Assembly: GCF_022095675.1 (NCBI RefSeq)
Contig: NZ_JAHYSG010000001.1
Location: 1 to 64,000, forward strand
From: Dactylosporangium sp. AC04546
Lineage (GTDB): Bacteria; Actinomycetota; Actinomycetes; Mycobacteriales; Micromonosporaceae
Length of the DNA stretch: 64,000 nucleotides
Direction of reading: 5' to 3'
Shown: piece after piece, positions 33,239 through 41,845 of the stretch
How positions within the stretch are numbered: position 1 is the stretch's first letter
Layout: each line of letters starts with the position of its first letter
Program-made: the position numbers and the translations under genes
Notes under the pieces: model-generated
What the model was told of the DNA's origin: nothing
The model's input: only the letters and a program-made list of their open reading frames with translations
Databases searched by the model: none

Positions 33239-35812
33239 TCATCGTGGGTGCTCGGCCGACACCGTGGCGATGCTCCAGCTGATGGCCTCGACAAGCTCTT
33301 CGATGTGCCGTACGGGCTGTGGTCCGGCTATCGAGGTGAGCAGCCATGCGGACCGGCGCAGTACAGCGCGGGCGGCAAGAAGGCCCGCTTCGGCCTGGAG
33401 CCGGGCCAACTGCTGGGACTGAAACTCGGGCAGTCGGGACTCGGCCAGCATTTCGTCCGCGATGCTGGCCAGTTCTTCCGACGATCGGGCGAATCTCTGC
33501 CAGCCCGCCGGTGCGTACGTGCGGGCCAATTCCTCGCCTGCGGGTGCCGGGTCTTGGCCGCTCGCCAAGGCACGCCGGTAGTTCTGCGCCAGCACCGCGT
33601 ACCGCGCGGACACGGGGATCACCCGCTGGTCCTGATCGGCCGGTGCGATGTCGTAGAGGTAGCCGACCCGGCCGCGTACCTCGGCCAGCTCGGCCTGACT
33701 GTTGCGTTGGTCGGCCCGGTTGAGCAGGACCCAGAGTGCGTCGCGGCCCAGGACTTCCAGTGCCGGATCGACGAGTTCGGAGACGGCGAAGGCGGCCTCA
33801 CTGCCGACCTTGGTGTAGTCGGCGACGACGAAGATGATGTGTGCCCTTCGGGTCTGCGATGCGACTATGGCGCTGAACGCGTCGGTGGAACCGATCTCGT
33901 CCGGGCCCGGCGTGTCGATGAAGACTGCGGTCGTCGGGCCGGGCCACGCCGCCGGCAGGATCACCTCAAGCGGTGATCGCAGGGCCTCGGTGACCTCCAG
34001 ACCGAGCAGCAGAGCCAGACGGAGCAGGTCGTTGACCGCGACCAGCCGCTCGCGCACCGCCGCGGCGCCGACCGCGGCCGCGGACCACAGCGGACCGTTG
34101 TGCAGCGCCGCGACGGCGCTGTCGAGCTGCGGTTGCGCCTGGACCACCGCCATGCCTTCCCGCGTCTTGAGCAGATGGCGGACGGCCCGCTCGATCCGAC
34201 GGAGGGCGGCCAGCTGCGTGTCGGCGGCGCGCAACGCCACGGCGTCGACGCCGCCGAGAACGACCCTGGTGGCCAGCCCGGTCATCGCGGTACTTCGGCT
34301 CGGCAGGATGTCCGCGCCGACCATGGCGTTGATGAGCGTGGACTTCCCGGCCTTCATGGGCGCCAGCACTGCGATACACAACTCGGCTTCGCCCGCGGCG
34401 ACGCGGTCGAGGTCGCTGAGCAGGTCCCCGTGTTCCTGGGTCTCGTATCCACGCAAGAAGGTGGCGGCGTCCGCTGCGGCCACCCGCAGGAGGCCGGCTA
34501 CTTCGCCCGGCCGGGATCTCGACCAGCTGGCCAGCATGCCGGTCACGACGTTGAGTTGGGCACGGCACGTCTCGAGCTGTTGACGCCGTTCGCGCAATTG
34601 CGTCAGCTGTTCGGACCAGAGCCGGATCTCCTCGCGCAGTGTCTGGCGCCACTGCGCGAGGTAGCTGTCGCGGAGGGCGAAGAACGGCCGCAAGCTGTTG
34701 CCGCGGTGGTGATCAAGTCCCCGCCGGGCGTCTCTGACCAGAGCTTCGTAAGTCGATCGCCACGCCGATTCTGCCTGGGCCGTGACGAGCACCCGGTCGA
34801 CCACATACGCTGACGACCGCCAGGCACGCGCGGCGTCCGGACGCAGCTGGTGCGCGGTCAGGAGTCGGCGGAAACGTCCCGGGACCAAGTGTGGCGGGCG
34901 TAGGCCCGCGGGCAGAACCACGCTGGTCGCCGCCGCGGCCACCGCGGCGGCGACTCCTTTGGTGCGGACGCGTATGTCGCTCGGGTTGGGCAGTGAGGGC
35001 GGTGCCGGCGGGCGCTGGTAGTACAGCGCGGGGCGGAAGGCTTCCACCGCCATGGTGTTGGCGTGGTCGGCGTGCATCTGTTCGACGCTGTGTCGCAGGT
35101 ACGACTGGAGTTCGGCGACGGCGTCGCGGGCGTGGTGCTGGGCGGTGCCGGCCACGCCGGAGACGAAGCGCGTCGCGTACGTCGCCGCCCGCGGCAGATC
35201 TCGGAAGACTCGCCAGCGGTCGCGGTGCAACCGGGCGCTCCACCGTTCGGCGGGGCCGTTGTCGCCGCCCGACGCCGTGAAGACACGACTGTCGAGTTGG
35301 GACAATGCGTCGCCACCGCGCACCTGCAGGGTGAGTGACACGGTGCGGAAGGCGTCGGCGAGCTTGGCGACCACCTCACCTTCCGGCAGCGCGGCCTGGG
35401 TGATCTCGGTCAGGCGCACGGTCGTCACGTTGAGCCGCTCGACAGTCGCCTCCGCCGTGCTGATCCGGTCCGTGAGGTAGTCATCGACCGTGCGGAGCCC
35501 GAGCACCAGCGCGGCCGGCTCGGGCAGGCCCGTCCGCAGATCGCGCCGGAAGGCCAGTTGGCTCCTACGCAGCCACGGCGCCCGCTGATGCGTAGGCACG
35601 CGGCCCGGCGCGGTCGCAAGCAGCGCATCGGCCTTGTCGACCCAGGCCAGAGCCCTGGTGGTGCTGCGCTGCCGCGCCGAAGAGAGGCCCGCGATCCCGT
35701 GCGAACCGTCGACGGCCCAGGTGAGCAACTCGCGGGCGTACCACACGAGGCTGGATGCAAGGTCCTCCACGGGCGGGCTGTGCGGTGATCGGTCCTGCCC
35801 GGGACCGGTCAC
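33239..35812 (-). CDS. Large dynamin-like GTPase with long N-terminal helical extension
   Basis: An 857-residue protein. Unusually, the GTPase domain begins only at about residue 475: G1 APMKAGKS (484-491), G3 DTPGPDE (633-639), G4 LNRAD (697-701). The first 470 residues are helical with heptad-like stretches and a hydrophobic segment GVAAAVAAAATSVVLPAGL (286-304) that may act as a membrane-inserting paddle. The G1 and G3 sequences closely match those of the upstream partner at 35809. GTG 35812 overlaps its stop (GTGA), so the two are co-translated, as for paired bacterial dynamins that form hetero-oligomers. Probable role: membrane remodelling or tethering. Confidence 0.8.
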   Translation of the reverse strand: MTGPGQDRSPHSPPVEDLASSLVWYARELLTWAVDGSHGIAGLSSARQRSTTRALAWVDKADALLATAPGRVPTHQRAPWLRRSQLAFRRDLRTGLPEPAALVLGLRTVDDYLTDRISTAEATVERLNVTTVRLTEITQAALPEGEVVAKLADAFRTVSLTLQVRGGDALSQLDSRVFTASGGDNGPAERWSARLHRDRWRVFRDLPRAATYATRFVSGVAGTAQHHARDAVAELQSYLRHSVEQMHADHANTMAVEAFRPALYYQRPPAPPSLPNPSDIRVRTKGVAAAVAAAATSVVLPAGLRPPHLVPGRFRRLLTAHQLRPDAARAWRSSAYVVDRVLVTAQAESAWRSTYEALVRDARRGLDHHRGNSLRPFFALRDSYLAQWRQTLREEIRLWSEQLTQLRERRQQLETCRAQLNVVTGMLASWSRSRPGEVAGLLRVAAADAATFLRGYETQEHGDLLSDLDRVAAGEAELCIAVLAPMKAGKSTLINAMVGADILPSRSTAMTGLATRVVLGGVDAVALRAADTQLAALRRIERAVRHLLKTREGMAVVQAQPQLDSAVAALHNGPLWSAAAVGAAAVRERLVAVNDLLRLALLLGLEVTEALRSPLEVILPAAWPGPTTAVFIDTPGPDEIGSTDAFSAIVASQTRRAHIIFVVADYTKVGSEAAFAVSELVDPALEVLGRDALWVLLNRADQRNSQAELAEVRGRVGYLYDIAPADQDQRVIPVSARYAVLAQNYRRALASGQDPAPAGEELARTYAPAGWQRFARSSEELASIADEMLAESRLPEFQSQQLARLQAEAGLLAARAVLRRSAWLLTSIAGPQPVRHIEELVEAISWSIATVSAEHPR

Positions 35813-38196
35813 CGCCGCGCCTCCGACTGCAGCCGGTTGGACAGCTCGGCCAAGGTGGTCCGGTGGCCGTCCATCGTGTGGACCAGGCTGGTGAGCCGTC
35901 CGGTGATCCGTTCGCGCTCCTGGTCACCGGCGCGCCAGTCCAGCTGGCTCTGCTCCAGGCTGCGCTGGTACTGCGACAGGAAGTTGTCCATGCGCTGGTA
36001 GTAGTCGTCGATCTGCGCGGTGACCTCGATGCTGACGTACTGGTGCATCTCCTCCTTGAGATACCCCAGGGCCTCACGAAAGGAATCGCTGACGGCTGCG
36101 CGCACGGTGGGGATCGACACCAGGTAGGTCCGCTCCGTGGTCGAGTAGGAGACCTCCTTCTTCTTGATGCCCTTCTTGAACCACAGGTACCGAGCGAGCC
36201 GAACTTCGCGCTCGTCGATCCGCGTCCGCCACACCAGCTGATCCTCAAAATCGGCGTCAACCGTCGCGCGGACCGCTTTGGCCTCGAACTCCGGTGCCGG
36301 TAGCCGCAGATCCAGGTCGAAGGTGGCGGACAGCCGCTTGGTTGCCGCTTCGAGGATGCCCCGGACGGCCTTCTCCTGGACGGCCATCTGCTGATGGGTC
36401 CATTCGGCGGAGGCGTTCACGATGCCGTTGCGGGCGGTGTCCAGCAGGCTCCGCAGCTCCTCGGTGGTCGCTCCGGTGATCTTGTCGATGGCGTCCTGAG
36501 CCTCGTCGGCGTCGGCGTATTCGTAGACCTCGCCGTCGCGCTTGAGCCGGCCTCTCAGCATCCGTTCTATCCTGGCCCGCAGCCCCTCGCCGCGGCCCGC
36601 GTCACCGTCGAGGTTGTCGCCGATCCCCTCGATCAGCTTGTCCGCCTCGGCCTCACACGCCCTCACCTTGCCCGCCAGATGACGGTCGAGGTCCTTGAGC
36701 AGCTGGTCCGGCTTCTTGACGCTCGCTCGTTGCAGGCCGAGCTTCTGCAGCTCACGCTTCAGGCCGCTGAGCTCTTTCTCCACCTTCGTCCGGTCTGCCG
36801 CGCCGGCCCGGATCCGAAGCCTGGCGGAGTCGGTCAGGCCGGTGACAACAGCGTCCAGTTTGGTCCTGACCGAGCTCAGCACGGTGGGCGCGGCGTGTGC
36901 GCGCAGGTCGCCGACCGCCTGATCGAGCAGCCTCGGCAGACCGGACTTCGACCAGAGCTCCTCGGCCTCCTCTCGCCAGTCGCTGATCGTCCCTGCGAAC
37001 AGCATGCGGCGGTACCGATCCGAGGCCTTCAGCTGGTCGGCGAAGAAGACGAACGCAGGATGCTCCGGGACCTGCTCTTCGGTGACCCCGGCATCGATGG
37101 CGGCGAGCACCTGCGAGGCGGCGAGCCCGCGGGCCGCACTGGTCTCGAAGACCCGCTCCGATGCGCGCTCCATCGGAATGCCGAGCAGATGCGCGGCGAA
37201 CTGGACGACCTGGCTCGTATCCATGGTGTCGTTACCGGTGCGGGCGTCGATCTTGTTGACCACGACATACAACTTGTCCGTGCCCAGCGTGCCGAGAATG
37301 GGCTTTGCCAGCTCGCGCATTTTCGCGTCGGCTTCGGTGCCCATGTGCGTGAAGTCCAGGACCATGAGGACGACGTGGCTGCGAGCCAGTTCTGCGGTGA
37401 CGGTCTGAGTCAGCCGCGCGGCCAGGCCGTATTCGTCCGGACCCGGAGTGTCGATAATGGTCAGTACCCCACGGTCGCTCGAACCGCTGACGGCGCCTGG
37501 ACCGAGCAGGGGGGTGGTCAGCACGGGCGGCGACGGCAACTCGCCGGCGACGTCGTCGGCCAGGCCGACCACACTCGCGATCCGGACGAGGTCGTTGAGC
37601 TCGGTCAACGCCTGCTGGGCCGGTTTGTGGCCGTCGACTCTGGCGGCAATGTCAATGCCCCCGTCGACAAGGCGCTGCATCAGCTCGGCCAGCTGCGGGT
37701 ACTGCGATTGCAGCGCGCTGAGATCCGCGCCGCTGAGCTTCTTGAAGAGCTGGGTCTTCAGCCGGGCGAAGTAGTCGTAGGTTTCGTACGGTAGCGTCAG
37801 CCTGAAGCCGTTTTCCTTGAGCGGCACGATCTGGGTCGGCAGCGAGGTCATCGCGAGCGCCCGTGCGGGCATGATGTCGGTGCCGACAATCGCGCTGATG
37901 AGGGTGGATTTGCCCGCCTTCATCGGCGCGATGATCGGCATCCGCAGCTCCAGCCGTTCGGCCGCCACGCGTTCGTCCCTGAGTAGCTTCAGGTACGACC
38001 GACCGTCTGTTTCGATCACGGAGTTGTCGCTGATCGCCGACTCGAGTTGGTCGATCACCCTGTCCAGCAGCGTGAGCATGTCTTCGTGCAGAGCTGCGAA
38101 CGTGTCCGCGGTTTCTACGTCCATCACCAGTCCCGGGATGTCAGGCGCCATCTCAACTACCTGTTGGACGAACGCGGACGCGGCTATGTTTCTCAT
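35809..38196 (-). CDS. Dynamin-like GTPase (partner of the downstream GTPase)
   Basis: A 795-residue dynamin-family GTPase: G1 APMKAGKS (90-97), G2-region Thr in ARALAMTSLPT, G3 DTPGPDE (249-255), G4 NKID (314-317). The C-terminal 400 residues are long amphipathic helices with coiled-coil character, fitting a dynamin stalk. The MKAGKSTLI...G-x-D-I-x-P signature resembles the CrfC/LeoA-type bacterial dynamins. ATG 38196 is preferred to the longer frame, which would run through the promoter region shared with the divergent Hsp70 gene. It forms an operon with the large GTPase downstream. Confidence 0.85.
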   Translation of the reverse strand: MRNIAASAFVQQVVEMAPDIPGLVMDVETADTFAALHEDMLTLLDRVIDQLESAISDNSVIETDGRSYLKLLRDERVAAERLELRMPIIAPMKAGKSTLISAIVGTDIMPARALAMTSLPTQIVPLKENGFRLTLPYETYDYFARLKTQLFKKLSGADLSALQSQYPQLAELMQRLVDGGIDIAARVDGHKPAQQALTELNDLVRIASVVGLADDVAGELPSPPVLTTPLLGPGAVSGSSDRGVLTIIDTPGPDEYGLAARLTQTVTAELARSHVVLMVLDFTHMGTEADAKMRELAKPILGTLGTDKLYVVVNKIDARTGNDTMDTSQVVQFAAHLLGIPMERASERVFETSAARGLAASQVLAAIDAGVTEEQVPEHPAFVFFADQLKASDRYRRMLFAGTISDWREEAEELWSKSGLPRLLDQAVGDLRAHAAPTVLSSVRTKLDAVVTGLTDSARLRIRAGAADRTKVEKELSGLKRELQKLGLQRASVKKPDQLLKDLDRHLAGKVRACEAEADKLIEGIGDNLDGDAGRGEGLRARIERMLRGRLKRDGEVYEYADADEAQDAIDKITGATTEELRSLLDTARNGIVNASAEWTHQQMAVQEKAVRGILEAATKRLSATFDLDLRLPAPEFEAKAVRATVDADFEDQLVWRTRIDEREVRLARYLWFKKGIKKKEVSYSTTERTYLVSIPTVRAAVSDSFREALGYLKEEMHQYVSIEVTAQIDDYYQRMDNFLSQYQRSLEQSQLDWRAGDQERERITGRLTSLVHTMDGHRTTLAELSNRLQSEARR

Positions 38197-38269
38197 CCGG
38201 TCGTCCTGGAACAAGGACCGTGGTTGCGATCGTCCAACCGTCGAGGTGCCCACGCCCGGAAGGACGAAC
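38197..38269. promoter_or_regulatory. Divergent promoter region of the dynamin pair and Hsp70-IniC-IniA unit
   Basis: A 73-bp region separates the two divergent starts and must hold both promoters, implying coordinated control of the GTPase pair and the left Hsp70/Ini module. No strong dyad is visible. Confidence 0.45.
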
Positions 38270-40342
38270 ATGACGCAGTGGACGCTGGCGATCGACTTCG
38301 GCACGTCCTCGACTTCGGCCGCGTTTGACGACGGCGAGCACATCGACATCCTTGAGGTGGATAACAGCCGCTACCTGCCGTCGGTGGTGTTCCTGACCGA
38401 GGGCGGGGAAATGGCGACCGGCCGTAGCGCCATGTCGTCGGCCGGGGCGAACCCCGAGCGGGCGGTGCTGCTGCCGAAGCGGGCGCTCGCCACACAGGAG
38501 TACATCCGCCTGGCGGGCGAGTCCGTCGCCACGGTCGACCTGGCCTCCGCGGTCCTGCGCCGGATGGCCGACGAGGCGCAGGGTCGTTTCGGCAAGGTCG
38601 CTCCGGCCCGGCTGTTGCTCACCCACCCGGCCCGCTGGGGCGCGACCGAGCAGGGTGCGCTCGCCGACGCGGCGGCCGCGGCGGGGCTGCCCGACCCGGA
38701 GCTTGTGCCGGAGCCGGTGGCCGCCGCGTCGTACTACGCGACGCGCAACGTGCCGGTCGGCGCCTGCGTGGCCGTTTACGACCTGGGTGGTGGCACCTAC
38801 GACACGGCCGTCCTTCGCCGAACCGAGTCCGGGTTCGAGCTGCTCGCCATCGGCGGTAGCGACGAGATCGGCGGGGAGGACTTCGACGACGAGCTGGAGC
38901 GCATCGTCGGCCTGTCCGCCGCGCAGGTTGACGCCGACGTGTGGCACGCCATGCAGGACCGCAGCAACCGGGCGGCGACCCGGGCGGCGTGGCGGTTCCA
39001 CAACGACGTCCGGTTCGCCAAGGAGGAGCTCTCGCGCTTCGCTCAGCAGACGATCGTCGTCTTCGACCGGCTGGAGGTCAACGTTACCCGGGCGGAGCTG
39101 GAGAAGGCCGTCGGCGAGGACGTCGACGAGACTGTGACCGAGTTCCTCGCCACGGTGGAGCGGTCGGGTGTCGCGCTGGCCGACCTTAAGGGTGTGTACC
39201 TGGTCGGCGGCGCGAGCCGGATGCCGCTCGTCAGTGACCTGCTCACCCAGGCGCTCGGCCGGGTGCCGGACCTGGAAGCCGACCCGAAGTGCGTGGTGGT
39301 GGAGGGATCGCTGCTCTGGGCGCGACGGGTACCGCAGGCGCCGCCCCGGCCGCGGCCATGGCGCTACACCGATGCCGGTGGGGCGACCCAGCGCGCACCG
39401 TTGGCGACCGCGGCGGGAGTTGTGGTCGTCAGCGAAGAAGGCACCCTGTCGCTGCTGGACACCGCCTCCGGAGCGATCCGGTGGCAGAAGGTCCTGGAAG
39501 ACGGGGAGCTGGACGGCGGCGGGATGCTCCACCCGGTCGGCTACCGTGACCTCGTCGTGATCGGTTCCCAGGATGGTGGCGTCCGCGCGTACCGGATCGG
39601 CGACGGGACACCCGTCTGGCACGTCCGCTCCGACGTCCTCTCCGCACCACCCGCGGTCAGCGGTGACCTCGTGGTGGTCAGCGGCATGACGGGGACCATG
39701 GCGTTGGACGCCCGCAACGGAGGTATCCGGTGGCGGTACCTCTCGCAGTCTCCCGCGTTCGCCGCGCCGACCGTCTACGGCGATCTGGTGGTCGTGTGCC
39801 ACGAGGACGGCCGGGTCGTCGCCCTCGAACGTGACAAGGGAAAGGCCCGGTGGACCTGCTCGTTTGAGGCCGAGGTGTGGGCCCCCGGCGTCGGGTTCGA
39901 AGACCTGCTGATCTTCGGCGACGCCGCGGGTGACGTGCACGCCCTCGACGTCCAGCGCGGCGTGCCCCGCTGGGTCCACCGGATGCCGAGTGACATGTGG
40001 TCCACCCCGATCGTCCACGGCGGCGGACTGTATGTCTGCGACAGCACGGGAACCGTTCGACTGCTGGAGGCCGCCTCGGGCGTGGTCCGGCAGTCCTGGT
40101 CGGTCGCAGCCGGACTGCGGGACGCATCGGCGCTGCTGATCGGCGAGCAACTGTGCCTGCCGGACACGATGGGCAGCCTGACGATCCTGGATACGACGAA
40201 CGGCCGCAGCAGGTCGCTGGAGCTGACCTCGGTCGAGCTGAGCTCCTGTGTCACCGACCGGGGCGTGATCTTCGTCGCCGGTGGATCGAGCGTGTTCGCC
40301 GTCGACCCGCGTCCCCGAGCGCCGAAGGCGGTCGCGCTGTGA
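38270..40342 (+). CDS. Hsp70 nucleotide-binding domain fused to PQQ-like beta-propeller
   Basis: This 690-residue soluble protein has a canonical Hsp70-type actin ATPase: IDFGTSSTSA (8-17), the PKRAL lysine at 70, PEPVAAASYY, DLGGGTYDTA (171-180), VGGASRMP. After about residue 355 it lacks the peptide-binding domain. It carries a PQQ-like eight-strand-repeat propeller instead, with repeats such as GTLSLLDTASGAIRWQ and GRVVALERDKGKARW. There is no signal peptide or TM helix. It begins a three-gene unit with IniC-like and IniA-like GTPases (GTGA overlap with the next gene). Inference: an ATP-dependent switch that binds or disassembles the GTPases, perhaps recharged by the GrpE-like protein at 43778. 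Confidence 0.88.
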   Translation: MTQWTLAIDFGTSSTSAAFDDGEHIDILEVDNSRYLPSVVFLTEGGEMATGRSAMSSAGANPERAVLLPKRALATQEYIRLAGESVATVDLASAVLRRMADEAQGRFGKVAPARLLLTHPARWGATEQGALADAAAAAGLPDPELVPEPVAAASYYATRNVPVGACVAVYDLGGGTYDTAVLRRTESGFELLAIGGSDEIGGEDFDDELERIVGLSAAQVDADVWHAMQDRSNRAATRAAWRFHNDVRFAKEELSRFAQQTIVVFDRLEVNVTRAELEKAVGEDVDETVTEFLATVERSGVALADLKGVYLVGGASRMPLVSDLLTQALGRVPDLEADPKCVVVEGSLLWARRVPQAPPRPRPWRYTDAGGATQRAPLATAAGVVVVSEEGTLSLLDTASGAIRWQKVLEDGELDGGGMLHPVGYRDLVVIGSQDGGVRAYRIGDGTPVWHVRSDVLSAPPAVSGDLVVVSGMTGTMALDARNGGIRWRYLSQSPAFAAPTVYGDLVVVCHEDGRVVALERDKGKARWTCSFEAEVWAPGVGFEDLLIFGDAAGDVHALDVQRGVPRWVHRMPSDMWSTPIVHGGGLYVCDSTGTVRLLEAASGVVRQSWSVAAGLRDASALLIGEQLCLPDTMGSLTILDTTNGRSRSLELTSVELSSCVTDRGVIFVAGGSSVFAVDPRPRAPKAVAL

Positions 40343-41799
40343 CCGATCAGATCGTGGCGACGCCGCTGAGCGATCGCCTGCGCGACATCCTGGTCGACGT
40401 CGAGCCCCGCCTGCCAGAAGGCCAGGCGCGTCAGGCGGTGCGGGCCGGCCTCGCACGCCTGGCCGACCCGAAGCTGCGCATCGCCGTCGGTGGCCGGCTC
40501 AACGCGGGGAAGTCGACACTGGTCAACGCGCTGCTGGGCAGCCAGCTCGCGCCGACGGACGCCACCGAGTGCACCCTGCTCGCGGCCTGGTTCCGCTATC
40601 ACCACCGCAATCAGGTCGAGGTGCATTTCCGCGACGGCACGTCGACGGTCATTCCGGCCGCGCCCGGCGGTGGCGTGCCGGCTCGTGTGCCGTTCGACCA
40701 GCACACCGTGACGCATCTGACGGTCTGGGCGCCCGTCGAAGGCGTGGACCACGACTTCATCCTGATCGACACCCCCGGTCGGGACGCCGTGTCAGGGCTG
40801 GACGACTACTCGATGGAGGCGATCCGTCAGGCCGACGGACTGATCTTCGTGATGCACGACCCCGGCGAGGTCGAGCTGCGTGCGTTGGAGGAGTTTCGCG
40901 GCGCTGTCGCGAGCGCCCGGCTGTCCGCGGACAATGTCATAGGGGTGCTGAGCCGGATCGACACGATCAGCGATCATCTGGCGCCCGCAGAACAACGCGC
41001 GGAGGCGTCGAAGATCGCGGCGCGGGCAGCGGCCCGGCTGCGCGGGTTGATCGGCACGATCCTCCCGGTGGCCAACCGTGTCGCGCAGGCGGCCGGCTGT
41101 GGCCATCTCACTGAGAGCCATGCCGCGACGATCGCCGCGTTGGCGCGGCTGGACGAGCCGCAGCGGCGTCGCCTCCTGTTCGACAACACCCGCTTCCTCA
41201 CCAGCCCGGCCGGCACGGTCAGCGAGGCCGCGCGCGCCGATCTGCTGGCCATGCTCGGCCGCTACGGCGTGACCGAGGCGATCGCCGCCGTCGACAACGG
41301 TGCCCGTGGCGCCACCGCGATCCGAACGGCGCTGCTGTCCGCCAGTGGCCTGATCGACCTGCAGGAGCTGATCCGGCAACGGTTCCTGCTCCGGGCAGAC
41401 GCGTTGCGGGTCGACTCGGTCCTGGCCGGGCTGCGTCGAGTGACCGGCGACGCTCCCATCGACAGCACGCTGCGGGGCCTCGCCGACGCGATCAACGTGC
41501 TCCGCCGCGACCCGGCCCTGCGCGTGGCCGAACTGGCCGAGGTGGCCCGCGCCTACGCCGCGGGCCACCTCGAACTCACCGACCGCCTCGCCGCCGACCT
41601 GCATGACCTGCTCACCGGCGCCACACCGGCGCAGCGCCTCGGCCGGGACGCGGCCGCCACCGACGACGAGCTGCGGGCGGAGGCGGACCGGCGGATCGGC
41701 CGGTGGCAGACCTTCGAGTTCGACCTGCCCCGGCGTTCACGACGACTGGCGCGCATCGTCATCGAACTACTCAACGAGGTGTGGTTCCGGCTCGACTGA
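40339..41799 (+). CDS. iniC: IniC-like dynamin-superfamily GTPase
   Basis: A 486-residue GTPase: G1 GGRLNAGKS (51-59), the APTDATECT switch region, G3 DTPGRD (144-149), G4 SRID (205-208). Length and motifs match mycobacterial IniC (about 490 residues), including the P-T-D-A-T-E and WFR elements after G1 and the conserved L-x-x-L-I-x-x-R-F segment in the helical half. There is no TM helix. In mycobacteria iniC lies in the isoniazid-induced iniBAC operon with the membrane dynamin IniA; here the order is Hsp70-iniC-iniA. The symbol reflects family recognition, not proven orthology. Confidence 0.82.
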   Translation: MTDQIVATPLSDRLRDILVDVEPRLPEGQARQAVRAGLARLADPKLRIAVGGRLNAGKSTLVNALLGSQLAPTDATECTLLAAWFRYHHRNQVEVHFRDGTSTVIPAAPGGGVPARVPFDQHTVTHLTVWAPVEGVDHDFILIDTPGRDAVSGLDDYSMEAIRQADGLIFVMHDPGEVELRALEEFRGAVASARLSADNVIGVLSRIDTISDHLAPAEQRAEASKIAARAAARLRGLIGTILPVANRVAQAAGCGHLTESHAATIAALARLDEPQRRRLLFDNTRFLTSPAGTVSEAARADLLAMLGRYGVTEAIAAVDNGARGATAIRTALLSASGLIDLQELIRQRFLLRADALRVDSVLAGLRRVTGDAPIDSTLRGLADAINVLRRDPALRVAELAEVARAYAAGHLELTDRLAADLHDLLTGATPAQRLGRDAAATDDELRAEADRRIGRWQTFEFDLPRRSRRLARIVIELLNEVWFRLD

Positions 41800-41845
41800 G
41801 CCGGAACCCGCCGTCACCGATGCTGCAGAGGGAGAGGAGACAACG

